The position numbers and the translations under genes were made by a program. Shown here piece after piece: positions 1 to 11,991 of a stretch of 64,000 nucleotides of DNA. The DNA is from Ustulina deusta. Taxonomy: Eukaryota > Ascomycota > Sordariomycetes > Xylariales > Xylariaceae. The notes under the pieces were generated by a model. The model made no database searches. It saw nothing but the letters and a program-made list of their open reading frames with translations, and was not told the origin of the DNA. The stretch is from contig JAJNNX010000058.1 of NCBI GenBank assembly GCA_023159155.1, forward strand, positions 62,001 to 126,000. The letters run 5' to 3'. The stretch's first letter is position 1, and every line of letters starts with the position of its first letter.

Positions 1-1736
1 GTCTACACATGCTGATAGCTGTATCCAAATCAAACTTTAGATCCCCTTCGGATCTAATGAACTTCTCAAGCTTTTCAACATCCTTAAGTTTCGCGTAGCA
101 ATTGAGCAGTAGAGTGGTATGGTCTGCTGTTGCTTTGTGGTGCTCATGCAATTCTTCAAGATATTCAATGAGGTTATGTATCCTTTGCGTATCAAGAAAC
201 TCGATGGCTGTCAGAAGAATAGCACTAGTACGTCTGAGGGAAGCCTTACCTTGCGAATGACTTGGGAGGGCTCTGTGTTGTCGATCGCTTTGATATACTG
301 GGCCATGGCACTATCATAGTCTCCCTTCTGGTACAAATAATCACCGTACCTCCTGTAAATAACGTTTTGTTGTTGCATGCCCATGCCGCATTTCTGAGCA
401 AGGCTGATGGCAAGAGGAAATAGGTTTCGTTGATACAGAAGCTCGAGCCTTTGATTTAACGGCTTTTCGTGGTATCTGTTGATCTAGCTGGTATCAGCAC
501 AATTGTCATTCCAAGTCTCAAGGGTTCTTACTTTTCCATCCTGGGTCAAGATGAATAGATCGCCCCAAATCTGAAAGAGCGCTTTCACCGGCGAAATGAG
601 CGTCTCCGAATGGGCAACTATTTGCAACTGCGGATCGACCATGGTGAAGGTAGCGGCACTGAATAATGATTCTGTGCTCGCACCGCCGAATCGTCTGCGC
701 ATGTTATCCGATGTACCATTCTTTGACGGTGGCGAAACAAGGGCGACGTAATCTTCAAAGGTAGAGATAAGGGTAGTAGCTCCGTCATTAGCGAAGCAGA
801 GTCCTCTGCCGTCGGCAGTATAGTAGTAGACAGCATCCTCCCGGACCACGATAATATCATCGGTTTTCTTGTTTACTGTCATACATCCCGCGGCACACCC
901 TGAATCTTCGACAGTTCGTGGGGGTTGTCCATTTCCTCTCCCAGCTATGACGAGCTTCAAGAGTTTAGAGGTAGTTGCCAGGAAGAGCGTGGTTAGTTTT
1001 GGATCCGACACAAACTCGACTCCAGTTATTGGCTCTTCAGACTCGTATACAACTCTTTGCTTCGTGCCTCGGTCGTGTATTAAGTCGCCTCGTATGATCG
1101 TGACCGCCCCGTTTGCGAAGCCCACTGCGAGCTGAGAGAGATCGTCGAGGGCGGCGAAGGCGGATATCTATGAAGACTATAATTGGCACATGCGGATCTA
1201 AAAGTAGGCCAGAGCACCCACGGGGAATTGTTTGCGTCCGTTGTTTATGCTGATGGTGCTCAAACAGGTCGGCAGCCCTGTTTTCTTAACCGGCTTGTCG
1301 AGAGCCCAGACCTTTAGCACCGGTTCGTTGCTTAGGTCCTCCTGTTCATTGTTAGCGCCAAGCCTATCCCCCAGACAAGGCCAGAGGTAATCCGTACCGA
1401 AACTGTGACCAACAAGCTCGTGCCCTCGACCTGGCGCATGTGGGTGATGCGCCCCGTTTCGTGTGCCTGGAAGCTCCGGACGACTTTCCAGCTAGGGCCA
1501 ATTATGCGCACGTATCCATTGTCGCTGCCAAGGAAAAGGCTTTCGGAGCCGGAGCACACGCTGGAGATTTCGTTATTCTCGAAGAACGATCGCGTCTCGT
1601 CGTCGCCGAGCTTGACCTGGCTGACTTCGAAGAAGTCGAATGCTTTCCACTACAGATCACATAAATCAGCTACAGATCAAGTCCAGCTGCCCATTCACAA
1701 CCTTATCGAGATAGGACATACCAAAAGCAAAGCCAT
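1..1736 (-). CDS. VPS11: Vacuolar protein sorting protein VPS11 (partial, C-terminus beyond window)
   Basis: VPS11/Pep5 is a core subunit of the HOPS and CORVET tethering complexes, which dock membranes at the vacuole and late endosome. My exon model on the minus strand is 1722-1736, 1398-1649, 1222-1341, 532-1167, 250-483 and <1-199. The five introns (72, 56, 54, 48 and 50 bp) all have GT...AG ends and keep the frame. The start gives MALLL then WKAFDFFEV. The N-terminal beta-propeller is recognisable from SWKVVRSFQAHETGRITHM and RGDLIHDRGTKQR. The start of the alpha-solenoid is recognisable from QRLELLYQRN, RRYGDYLYQKGDYD and FLDTQRIHNLIEYLEELH. The C-terminal RING domain lies beyond position 1. 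The family match is from remembered conservation; exon 1 is only 15 nt but its phase fits. Next to MLH3 in the same direction with separate promoters. Confidence 0.93.
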
Positions 1737-2087
1737 TGTGCGTGCTCAAGTTTGCGCGACAGCTATATCAACATAGTGGGAGTTCTGCTCCTTCATGGAT
1801 GCCTGCAATAGGAAATAGGAGCTTCGACGTCACAGCACCGTGCTAAGTTGCAAATGGACTAGATTAGGTTTGGTACAGACAGCATTGTGGCGGTGTAGGC
1901 GAGCTTGTGGCTTGGCCTTTCTTCCATGTGCACTGTCAAGCTACCCGCCCGGGCATCTGGGCTGAGGCATGGGAAAACAGGCAATCCAAGATCTCCTCGA
2001 TTAAATTAAGATCAATATGGTTATTATCGGGTATCTCAATGTTACCAAGAAATATACAAATATCGTCAGTTGATCTCATCCCGCTAA
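1737..2087. other. Intergenic, VPS11 upstream / MLH3 downstream
   Basis: This 351-bp stretch lies between the VPS11 start and the MLH3 stop. It must hold the VPS11 promoter and the MLH3 3' end. I see no other gene or distinctive motif. Confidence 0.6.
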
Positions 2088-5054
2088 CTATTTTTTCTGT
2101 CCGTCCACATTCCATGCCTTGAACGCCTTCCCAAAGGAGTCAGTTGGGTTCCTTTCGTTAGAAGTATAAGCCATATTATCACCCAGGTCTACTAGTGGTA
2201 CCATCGACGGTCGGCCATGAGCGCATTGAAAAGGAAACGCGCAATCCACGAGACGGTTCAGTAGATCCGTGCATTCTTCCCGGGAGAGGGGGTCATTGAA
2301 CATGATTGAGCTACGACATGCCCTAGAGTTAATCATGTCCAGAACTCCTTCAGGGCATCCGTGAAACTGAGTAATCCAGTGTGATGTGGTAGTCTCGCCA
2401 TCTTGGGGGCTGGGGTTCCTCACGGCAGTGTTATGATGGTCGCGCGGGTCGAGTTTCCAAGTCTCTTTCCTGAGGAGCTCGATTAGGAGACGTGGCTCAA
2501 GTCGGCATCGCTCAGCGATACTGGGCGGTAATCTCGTCACCTCGACTTGTCTGTGACTAGCCTTCCTAGTCGGAGGCATCGGCATAATATGATAATGAAT
2601 GCCCCAGTGGACAAAGTGAGGTACCATATGTTCGAGCTGCGTCGCATCTCGAACAGATATATCAAATTTCAATGGCCGCTCCAATAATTCTGTGCAAGCT
2701 ATAGACGTTCTCGATATTGACGCATCCCGCGAGGCCGATATATCGTTCATATCCATTTTGTCTATGGGCTCAAAATAGTCTTTCATTAGCGATTCAACTC
2801 GGCATCTTTCGTCCGCAGCATGCTGGTCGATGATGATTAAAAGCGACGCTGTCGAATGTGGTACTGGAGGTTCATGTACATCTGAATCAACTTGAACTCT
2901 AGCAAATATGAATTTTCGATCAACCTGCGCAACAATCTCAGCATTACGTAATGCAACTTTGGTTACTCGACGTTGCATAGGTGGGCCTACTCCTGCAGAG
3001 CCTTGAAGCCAGGTGCTGCATCCGAAGGGTTGCAATGGTTGGCCTAAAGTATTCACCTCACTGAATGTGCTGGGGATGTGTGGCTCCGTGGCCTCGAAAA
3101 TGGGGTTTTCCCAAGATGATAGTAGTTCTCCTAGCCACACGCTCTGATCTCCATGAGGAGTTGATGTATCGTGCGACCGAAATCGTTTTTGGCATGCTAA
3201 ATCCGCTTGTTCGCGTTGTTCTTCCGCCTCCTTTTTTGGCGGTCGCATGACGAAGCCAGTTGTTGAGTCAATAAGTAAGGTTTCTTTCGTAGCTGGATTT
3301 GTCCACCTGATATTCTCGTCCGAGGAACTGTTGTCTATCCCTACAGACTGGTGCCCTTGGCCCATTCCACGGACCAAGGGGTCTGTTGTAGCGAAAGGTG
3401 CCCGCAATAAGCTTCCATCCGGGCCAAACAGAGGGCTGATAGAGTCAGAGTTGCATGTGTTGAGATCTGGGGTTATTACTGCAGAAGAGCTAGGAGCCCG
3501 ATTTTTACGATCTGGGGACTGCTCATTGATTTTCTTATCACTTGGCAGTTGTTGGGGCGAGCCGGATTTGACTCGGGACCAGAGATCAAATGGAGATCCT
3601 GGTCGCAAACGTGAGCTGCGATCGCAACGAATGCTTAGTTGCGTCGTAGCCAGGTCCCCAACCAGCTCGCTCTGCCGAGTTCCAGTTGCCGACGTTGACC
3701 TTGAACCAGGCTTTCTAGATAGACTCCTTTTGGGTGAATCTAGTCTCGAGGTTTTCCTGGAAATATCATCTCGTGTATCCCTGATTCGTTTTGGGCGAAA
3801 ATGGTATTTCCTTAAAAATTCGTAGGCTACCGCCTTTAGGATGTCTACTATAGCGGCCAGGTTCTCGTGCCGCTCATCAAGGAGCACATCTACCTCCTCG
3901 AATGCAACGGATTTTTTGCATTCGTCAATATGGATTTTGATGCAGAACATTGGCCAACGATCTACGCCTTTCCGACCCTTGAGTTCTTGGTTGGTGAACT
4001 TGTCCCCTCTGTGACGGCCTTCTTTTGCCCCCCTTTCGTGCTCATCGCTTGGAAGATTGTCAGCTCCTTCTTCTACGCCGTAACTCGAATGTGAAAAGAT
4101 TCGATTGATTTCTTCATATAGGACATTCGAGCCATGCTCATTGGACACTGGGCGAATCCCTATGCTGATGAACTGGACTCGTTTTGTTGCGATGGGATGT
4201 AATGATACCGCACCAGCAACTGATAGCCTTCCAGCCGATGCCTTCAGAGGAACCCAGGTCTCCGCCTTGTGTTCGTCGGAAAGTTGGGTTTGGTACAGGA
4301 TCTTAGCTACCCTTGCTGTGATGTCGAACCCAGATCCCTCATTACGTTCTTGGTTGTTATAAACCGAGAATGTCCAGCGGCTGACAAGCTCTCGAACTGA
4401 CACTGAAACACGCCGATCCCACGCAAGTATTAATGCGACGATATCCCGTTTAAGAAGCTCCCAGTGTTTAGAATGGATCCCTCTTTCTGCGTCAACACCT
4501 CTCTGTTTCACCCTGACAGGCATTGAACCAAAGAGGTCTCGTACGGCCACTCTCGTGCCGTGAGGAAGGTTTAACAGTCTTTGATCAGGAGGCGAAGGTA
4601 TATGTCGTGCTAGGACGTCTGAATTGTGGATTTGAATCGAGTTGTGGGAATGATACTGGCGATGGTGAGAAGTGATGGAGAGCAGCGACAAGGACGCCAG
4701 TGATGCTAAGAATGTACCGTGCTTCCCATGAATACCTTCACGCACCGGGTACTTAGAGGTGACTTTACGGAAATCGTCAGCCGCATGAAATATTCCAGAT
4801 TATCAAGACTATTCGGGCTTACAATGGAGCTTGCCCAAGCCGCCGTTGGGCTGGAACTCGGCAGGCTGTATTCCCAGTCCATCATCCTCAACGCAGCAGT
4901 TCCCTCGTACATAGTCTACGGATATGGTTACTTTGGAGGCTCCGGCATCAAGGGAGTTTCTGAATAGGCCGCAGACGACACCATTGAGAGTCGTGATGGT
5001 GGTCGAAGATTTGATCTGAGCAACCACATGGTCTGGCAATGGCTGTATGGACAT
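2088..5054 (-). CDS. MLH3: DNA mismatch repair protein MLH3
   Basis: MLH3 pairs with MLH1 to form the MutL-gamma endonuclease used in meiotic crossover resolution and part of mismatch repair. Exon 1 is 4823-5054 and exon 2 is 2088-4762, separated by a 60-bp intron whose acceptor is fixed by frame and by the family sequence LHFTSKYP; total 968 aa. The N-terminal GHKL ATPase shows LNGVVCGLFRNSLDAGA (motif I) and VEDDGLGI (motif II). The C-terminal dimerisation/endonuclease domain shows DQHAADERCRVE near residue 720, matching DQHA(X)2E(X)4E, plus ACRSS and FQCAHGRP, so the metal site looks intact. The middle is a long Ser/Arg-rich linker. PMS1 is the alternative, but the divergent linker and N-terminus favour MLH3. 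It is transcribed away from the Ser-rich gene at 5611. Confidence 0.92.
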
Positions 5055-5610
5055 TGCTAAATAGATGAAAGTGAATCATGCACCTCATAATTTTGACCTT
5101 TCCCGCGTCGAATCTTTCCCTGTTCGCTGCAGGGCGACCCCAATTGCGAGATGCGCGAAAGAGCTGACAGACGGTGGTGAAAGCATGAGCTACCTATTAG
5201 CCCCACTGGAGAGAGAGGACCGTAAACTGTATTCGGTAAGAGACAGGTACATATAGGTAGCAGAGACATATACTTGGTACATTGAAATGAGTGGGTACCA
5301 GGTACCGTATGTACCTACTCACGTACAATATTCCGTCACCGTGGCTAATGACGCAATCAATCCGGAGTACCACTACATGAAAACATTTAGATCTAGGTAG
5401 AGGACCACATCAGCCTCAGAAATGCGCAGCTCCCTTAGCGTCTGTAGGGGAGGCTCTTATGTACAGTTAGGTATAGTACCTACGATAGCTACCTAACAAG
5501 GTTCCTAAATTACTTTCAGGCTCTACTGCACCATGCGCAGTACCCTGCCAAGCTTGGGCTTTTTGAGAACACCGCTACCTTTACCATTCCTCTCTCCTCT
5601 CTCTTCTCTG
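5055..5610. promoter_or_regulatory. Divergent intergenic promoter region
   Basis: This 556-bp interval separates the divergent MLH3 and 5611 genes and should carry both promoters. It is rich in GGTACC/TACCTA motifs at 5272-5330 and 5465-5515, and has pyrimidine tracts at 5580-5610 just before the rightward start. I see no ORF in it that I would call a gene. Confidence 0.45.
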
Positions 5611-7278
5611 ATGCCAGACTCAAATAGTACAAAGATCAACATCCTATCTTCCTAACCGTCTTGGTTGTGGCCAGCACCCCGTCGCTCGCGAGATCCTTCC
5701 CCTCTAGACTCGATCAGTCAGGGCGCTGCGCAGTCTTGTCGATCGTCTGCTGGCAGTGTAGTGTCCACCCCCAGCACGGATTCCACCACGATAAACACTG
5801 CCAATTGCACACTCCACGCCCAAGCTTCGCTGCACATTGTCCTTCATCAGCATCGCCGAGTCGCTCGCGGTACATCTACTCAGCACCTGGGCTGTTTTCA
5901 CTTGGCCAATCGTCCACATCCTACACAAATGGCCATGAATGAGACCTCTCATCTCCCGACTGGTAAATCCATTCCTTCCCGACACCATAATTCCCACCCG
6001 ACCCCGTGGCCTCACATGATGGTCGTTGCGCATGTCTTCACGATGTTTTGGAAGAGCAAGAACCTAACCTACGATGGCCTAGACCACCCACAACGCGCAA
6101 GTCGTCGACGGCCTTTTGCCACCTGGGTCAAGAAGCTCGCCAACTTCAAGACTGCGTCGTCGTCCACCGGCGGCAGCCGAAATGGCCATTCTAAGCGTGA
6201 AGCCGCCTTCAAGGGCTCTAAGAAGCGAACGTCCAAGAACAACAACCCGTACCCACAATCCGGCCGTATCGCCGTTGCCCCGCGGACTTCGCGGAGCAAC
6301 CCGTCGCTCTCGATCTCGCGAGCCGGTATGGGTTCGAACCAGTCGTTAAGCCGAAGTCGAGACTCAAGCCCTTCGTCCGTCGACGGGGCCGCCCATCGCG
6401 CAGCTCGTGCCAATTCAACAGCACATACACTTTCTACGGATCATCACTCAATTCATGCACCGTCACACATGGCATCCTCGGTAACCGGGACGAGTCGAAC
6501 TGTTGGTGGTGGTTTCGATCTACGCAGAGGAGGAGACAGCACCTTTTCTTCGCCGGCTCCCTCGGTACGATCCCTAACAACCACGCTCACAACTATTCAG
6601 TCAATGGCTCCGAATGGCGGCGCCAACGCCGGGCACACTACTGGCGGGCATTCGTCGCATCAGAACAATACCCAAACTATACAATTCTCTCAGCCTTTCC
6701 CCACAAATTCACCCGCCTCCGCCATACCGCCGCATCTTGCACCTCATAGCCAACCCACAACTTACAACTCCGCCACAGCCAACAATTTGTTGACAGATAA
6801 CGCCTCCATTCTCACACTTGCATCTTCCAGCAAGAGGAGACGCAGACGGTCCATGGATACCGACGCTTCAGTTCGCGCCCTGGCTCCGTCATCAGTTTGG
6901 GGAGGCAGTCGTGAGAGTCTGCCACTAAGCGTCCTTAGCGCTAATATGGATGGTATGCGGGACATTCCCCCAACTCCAGGTCTGCACCAGTCGACCACGA
7001 GGATTGCGGGCAACGAGCGGACAAGTATCTACTCGATAACTGGAATAGCACCGGCTCTTCCTGGGGAACGCAATAGTCTCTACGCTGGCAAGCAAAGCAT
7101 GGGGGATGGCGGGAGCATCCGTAGCGGCCTTCCCGGGCATGGCAGGGCTGATAGTATCAGTGGTAGTGTTGCTGGTGTTAACAGCCCCTTGGTGAGTCCA
7201 AGGGAGGTATCTGAAAGGGGTCCCGCTGAGAAGGATGAAAGCCGGGCACGGAAAGAGAAGGAGAAAGAGGCGGATTAA
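5611..7278 (+). CDS. Conserved fungal Ser-rich protein of unknown function
   Basis: I recognise this as a conserved filamentous-fungal family with no established function. Some database entries call its members polycystin-like, which nothing here supports: there is no membrane segment. The frame is open from 5675 to 7278 but has no ATG before 5929. A 16-nt first exon at 5611-5626 (ATG), followed by a 48-bp GT...CTAAC...AG intron, restores a start reading MPDSNTPRRSRDPSPLDS. An in-frame 120-bp segment at 5963-6082 also has good splice signals and may be removed. A basic block RRRPFATWVKKLANFK is followed by long Ser/Thr-rich disorder containing SSKRRRRRSMDTDASVRAL, SSVWGGSRESLPLSVL and a charged KEKEKEAD end. 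The 5' structure is the uncertain part. Confidence 0.7.
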
Positions 7279-7819
7279 ACAGTAAAGGCGGTTTGCCTTC
7301 AACGTTGGTGGTATATATCAGGCAGAGCCCATTTTTATGAATACCTAGTTGCTCGTTCTCGAGTAGAACTACGTCTCTTCTACTGTACGATTTTGCGGCT
7401 AGTCTGATTTCAAGTAGCGGATGACTACTATGCGAGGCTTTGGAATGTTAATTCGAGGTACGGCAAGGCAAGGCAGAGCAAGGCAAGGGGTGGGCAGGGG
7501 CAGGGGCATGGCAGGGGCAGGGTACGTCGAGTGTTTTGGCGTCGGACCGGAATTGTGAAGCCGATTACATTATTTGATACCCGAATTTTTTCTTTTTCTT
7601 TTTTTCGATCTCTTTTTGTGTATACATCATTTCAAGGTTGCGAAAGACTCGTGTTATGTGAATGGGAAAATTCATTCGCCAGTGGTTAGGAGGGTAAACG
7701 ATACTACATTTAGAGGTAACTGGCTCATTCGAATCAATTTTTTAGCCATTCTAGTATCCATAATACTTTTCATCTGAACCCCGACTATGTGCAATCAATT
7801 TCATGTTTTACGGTAACGA
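7279..7819. other. Intergenic between convergent genes
   Basis: This 541-bp stretch lies between the convergent Ser-rich gene and the nitrilase gene and must hold both 3' ends. It contains the G-rich tract listed separately and a T-rich stretch near 7580-7620. A 67-codon ORF at 7574 is AT-rich and not convincing. Confidence 0.6.
7461..7523 (+). repeat. GGCAAG / GGGGCA simple repeat, potential G-quadruplex
   Basis: Short imperfect GGCAA units (7461-7486) pass into G-runs. Positions 7487-7506 hold four runs of 3-4 G separated by loops of 1, 2 and 2 nt, and further G-runs follow to 7523. This fits the usual G-quadruplex pattern on the plus strand. It lies in the 3' region between two convergent genes. 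Confidence 0.75.
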
Positions 7820-9893
7820 CTATGCGTAGTACGGCAGAGGATGTAGATCGAGACCCTCGACGGACAGCTTAAAGGCGTCGTTTCTGCCCATGTTTCCCAC
7901 TGTTAGCCTGTGGATCCATCGATCACCTAATGAGACGCAACATGGCTGGGGCATAAAGAAAGAAAGATGATGATATAGGGAGCAAGGAGAGAAATGGCAA
8001 GAGAAGACGGGATGAAAAGCTCACCTCGAATAACTCCCCGCCGCATCTAGATCCAGACGTCCACGGACACAGTCCTCAAGATCGACATCTGCATAGATGA
8101 TCCCTTCGTCGTCCTCCCACTGCGGGCCGGCGAGCACCTCCCCGAAGGGCGAGACGATGCTCGATCCGCCGCGCGAGATGAACTTCGTCGTCGTCGTCTT
8201 TGCCGTCTCTGCCGCGTTATCCTCGACCTCGTTCTCTTCGACGACAGCCGACGACGACGACGCAGCAGCGGCGGACTTGGATTCGATGGGACGGCTGAGC
8301 ACGATTTCGTTTCCGTCCTCGTCGAACACGGACCGGCGACGTGCCTTCGAAGCAGACCCGACGCCGTGGCCGGCTAGTGGGCCCGCGGATGCACCGAACG
8401 ATCCTCCCTTCCGAGACGAGGATGCTGGGAGGGCGATTTCAAACCCTTCCTCCGTGATACAGGAGTTTCGCCTCGGCTGTGATTTCTCCTTGGCACCCTC
8501 CTCTCGCACGCACATGTTAGAGCTCACGACGAAGCAGCGTCCTTCGATTCCAACGGTGCGCACTATACGGGTGGCAATTCACGTTAGTGTGCCGTCAAGA
8601 AACTCGGTCGGACAAGTAATTGAAGTTCGCGAGGAGGGCGCTTGGGCGGGGTGGTGACCTACTGAGAGGAAGCCAGGTCTCTCTACCATCAGCCGTAGGT
8701 GCAAAATACAAATTGATACTACGGTGGTATGTTCGTCAGCAAGTACCAGTTCAAGGAAACAAGATGTCCACATACTTCTGCGCATAAAGTGACTGTCTCA
8801 AGAGAGGCATATAATTCTCCCAACAAATAGCGGCCGCGAGATTCACACGAGTACCACGGATGGTCGTGCTCACGGCCTGGAGTGTTGCAGGCGAGCCTTG
8901 TGCCCAGATGAGCCGTTCCGTACCTGTCTGCAATGTTTCATTAGCCATTTATTTGCCCTCGATGTTTACCTTCGCTTTCTAGCAGTTCGCTTCTGGCAGA
9001 TGGGACTTCCCAGGCCTGCCAAATATTGCAGATGCCGCTAGACACCCGGTAGCTGTCGAGTCGCATCATCGCACACCCATTCGGCAGCAATGTTTGATGC
9101 GACCTCGTATTCTCGGAGAGGCGTATTGACCCCAGTCCGTTACCAACACAGACGAAAGAAAATGGACGCAGACTAGCACAAGACTCACTGGCATGACCTT
9201 CCTCCTCTTCCCGATCATGCCCCGTCGGGGGCAAACATACACAACAGCACAATATAAACTCCCACCAGCCCGTTCTACAAGTCCCACGACGATGAAGACG
9301 CCCGTCTCACGAGCGACGCGCTCAAGTTGCTCGCGTGTACCGTCACCTCTCCCTTTTGCCGGTCCTTCATTCCCAGAATTCTTGTTCTGATCCTCAACCT
9401 CATCTCCCAAATCACCCCCCAATTCCCTTCTTGCCCACTTCCCCAACCCGCCGGCCCCAGCAGGTCCAACAACGTCACCCAGGTCAATTGCCTCCCGAAA
9501 GTACCTTCGGAACTCATCTCGGCCTTCCTCGGTTCGCCCCCCGATCTTACACCCGAAATCGGACCCTCTGGGGTACCCACCAAAGTACGCTCTATGAGAA
9601 CCAAGGAGTTAGAAGTTGCCATTGATAAGCAGATATTTGGTTCGTTCCTTTTTGGGAGGGGGAGGGAGGGGGGGGGGGGTCGATTGTGAGCATGCAAAGA
9701 CATGCGGGAGCAAACGGCATTGCCAAAACAAGAAATAAACGACTCTAGCGTACTCAGGAAATAGCAAGAAATCCGCTTTTCTCTCTGCGGCTGACCGCGC
9801 GAGCCTTTCAAGTTGGGCGAGTGTTTCCTGCCTCGTGCCTTGAGTGGCTGGAGACGCGGTCGCGAGGCGAATCTTGGTCGTAGGAGCTTCCAT
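7820..9893 (-). CDS. Nitrilase (carbon-nitrogen hydrolase)
   Basis: Nitrilases hydrolyse R-CN to the acid and ammonia (EC 3.5.5.1); related fungal enzymes act on cyanide. Six exons on the minus strand (9754-9893, 9189-9591, 8776-8927, 8663-8718, 8025-8562, 7820-7883) join in frame to 450 aa. The catalytic triad is visible: Glu in [14 protein letters not shown], Lys in GKRRKVMP and Cys in [15 protein letters not shown]. Other family markers are [25 protein letters not shown] and the C-terminal [18 protein letters not shown]. Between SSNMCVRE and [17 protein letters not shown] sits an insertion of roughly 90 residues rich in Ser, Ala and Glu that makes the protein longer than usual. Introns are 162, 261, 57, 100 and 141 bp, longer than the neighbours'. 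Substrate cannot be told from sequence. Confidence 0.9.
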
Positions 9894-10866
9894 CCTTTCC
9901 TCCTAGCATGTAATGAGAAAGCAACGGTTCTATGAATGGTATGCTGTGTGACGCTTAATAGCTAGACACCCAGGAGAAATGCGGCATAGGTGCAAATTAC
10001 CTAGATCAACGAGAGTGTACCCCAGCGCTAGGATTTTCGGGCTTTTGACGTTAGGCAGCCTCTTCGCAATAGTAAAGTCATCCAATGTTTGAGTAAGAGC
10101 GCGATACCCCCCCCGCAAGCTTTTTCACACAGATCCAAATCTTGTGAATCCAGTAATTAAGATTTGATGAAATCGCACAGGACGGGTTACGCAAAGTAGA
10201 TTTCGCCCCCAGCGTGGAGACCAGTTCGTAAGACGTCGCGTGAATCAACCCAACCTAGCAAGCTTCCGCACTTCCGACAGAGCATTAGAATTAATGGATA
10301 GCTCCGAACGGTATGGCGTATGTTGTCAACGTCGCGTGGAGACGCACCTCATGGTTGGTCGAGGGTAGGTGACTACCCCGCAGTGAACAACGAACTCAGG
10401 CTATAAGCTTCGGGAACAATCTGGATCTCTCAACTCTATCAATATCATGGGAGAAAACCAATACGTTTATCAGTGAAATAGTTTGAATATTTGATATTCC
10501 ATGACGGCCAATGACCGTGTCCCAAGGCATGCGTGAGAAAGTGTATTGATTAGCATCCGTAGCGAAATTAAACTCCCAACTCCTGATGCTATCGGGCCAG
10601 GGAAGGGTATCTCAGATACGGTATTAGCGGTCTGACTCTGGACCTTAAGTGATTTATACATCATAAAGAAAAAACCTGGAACCCCTTTTCTTCCCCACAC
10701 CTCCCCAAGCAATAATCTAGGGCCTTCTCCATCATTGAATGTTGTCCATGCACAAGTCCACTGGCATTATGTGACCTCGGGACTCTGTCCCCTCATATCT
10801 AAGATAGGAAATACTGAATCCTGCCACCAAATTCAAACTCCATCAGAACGAGCATTAGGCCGAGGC
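9894..10866. other. Intergenic, no gene seen
   Basis: This stretch is the nitrilase upstream region and the CFEM-gene downstream region. Two short minus-strand ORFs (9930-10118, 10470-10712) lack any family resemblance and I do not call them. Confidence 0.55.
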
Positions 10867-11991
10867 TTACAGCATCATGGCAGCCAAGCCGGCAGCGGCG
10901 ACAAGGCCGACTGGTGCAGCAGTCTGCCAAGAACCAGCGTGAGAACTGGTGGTGGTAGGAGCGCCTTCCGTAGTGCCGGCAGATTCGCTGGTGGCGGCAC
11001 TAGTGGCGGCACTGGTGACCTCAGCTGAGCTGCCAGCAGTATTCGTCGACTCGGTGAAGAAGGTGGACTCTGATGCCGATCCACTGTCAGTGGCAGACCC
11101 TGACTCTGTACCTGAGCCATTCGCAACATCAGAGAAGATGGTGCTAGTGGAAATAGTCGTAGTCACTACAGCTCCATTGCTGTTGGTCAAGATCGAAACG
11201 ATTTCGGTTGTGGAAATAGGGATTTGGACACCTGAAGTCTCGCTTGAATTGTTGGAGAGGGTGGTGGTAACAGGAGATCCGTCACTGTTTGTGGCGGTCG
11301 TGGCGGAGGCAGTACCCGAGCCATTGCTACCACCAGAGGTGGTAGCAACAGCAGAGACCGTGAAAGTGACTGAAGAGGAGATCGTAGGATTCTCATCACA
11401 AAGTTAGCGCATTACAAGGCATATAGCTCCTTAACGAAAGCTAGAAACACTGCAAATTTTGTTCCAGATGAACGACTGATATTGTAACCGTCACTGTATG
11501 GTGATGCGTGAATGAAATGGTAAGAGAGCAGCTTACAGGAGTGGCACTAAGACCGCTAATTAAAATGCCCTTTTCTGTAAACTTTGTGTTAACAATCTGT
11601 CATGGTCAAGTGTTGTTGCAGTCAAGTTAACATACCAGCGCACCAATCAACCCCATATTGGACAACCGTCGGGGCTACACCTTCGGGACAGGCCGCGTTA
11701 GCGCAATCGATAATTCCATAGGAAAAATCGACATTCTTGCAGAGACAAGCGCTGTCGACGGCGTTCTCGGTAGAGCCTCCGCCACCGCAACCAAGCTGGG
11801 AGGCTTGGCCAAGCATGTTGCCGAAGCAGGTTGTCTGTAGGGACAGGTCAGGTACACACAGAGAAGGAATACCATACATGAGCAGAGGGAGGACAACTTA
11901 CACCGCAGGCAGGGAAGTTGTTGGGTGGAGGCAACATGTCTGCGACAACAACGCTAGCCGAAACGGCAGCAAGGACAACAGAAGCCTTCAT
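10867..11991 (-). CDS. CFEM-domain GPI-anchored cell-surface protein
   Basis: CFEM proteins are fungal eight-cysteine surface proteins; studied members bind haem, act as receptors or are effectors. Exons 11902-11991, 11636-11834, 11537-11574 and 10867-11391 give 283 aa. Residues 1-18 form a signal peptide (MKASVVLAAVSASVVVAD). The CFEM domain follows at about residues 24-95, with cysteines in PACGTTC, QLGC, SACLC, IIDC, NAAC and DWC: all eight are present. A Ser/Thr-rich stalk of about 170 residues then leads to a hydrophobic C-terminus (APVGLVAAAGLAAMML) preceded by small residues, the layout of a GPI-attachment signal. The domain spans two exons, as is common for the family. The acceptor of the last intron is the least certain junction. 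Which of the known CFEM roles applies cannot be inferred. Confidence 0.88.

Noticed and set aside
5665..7278. Annotation of the Ser-rich protein as a polycystin-like cation channel
   Set aside because: No membrane segments or channel motifs are visible; the label seems to be propagated annotation.
8097..8657. 186-codon plus-strand ORF opposite the nitrilase
   Set aside because: It is antisense to the Ser/Ala-rich nitrilase insertion, whose skewed codons keep the opposite frame open.
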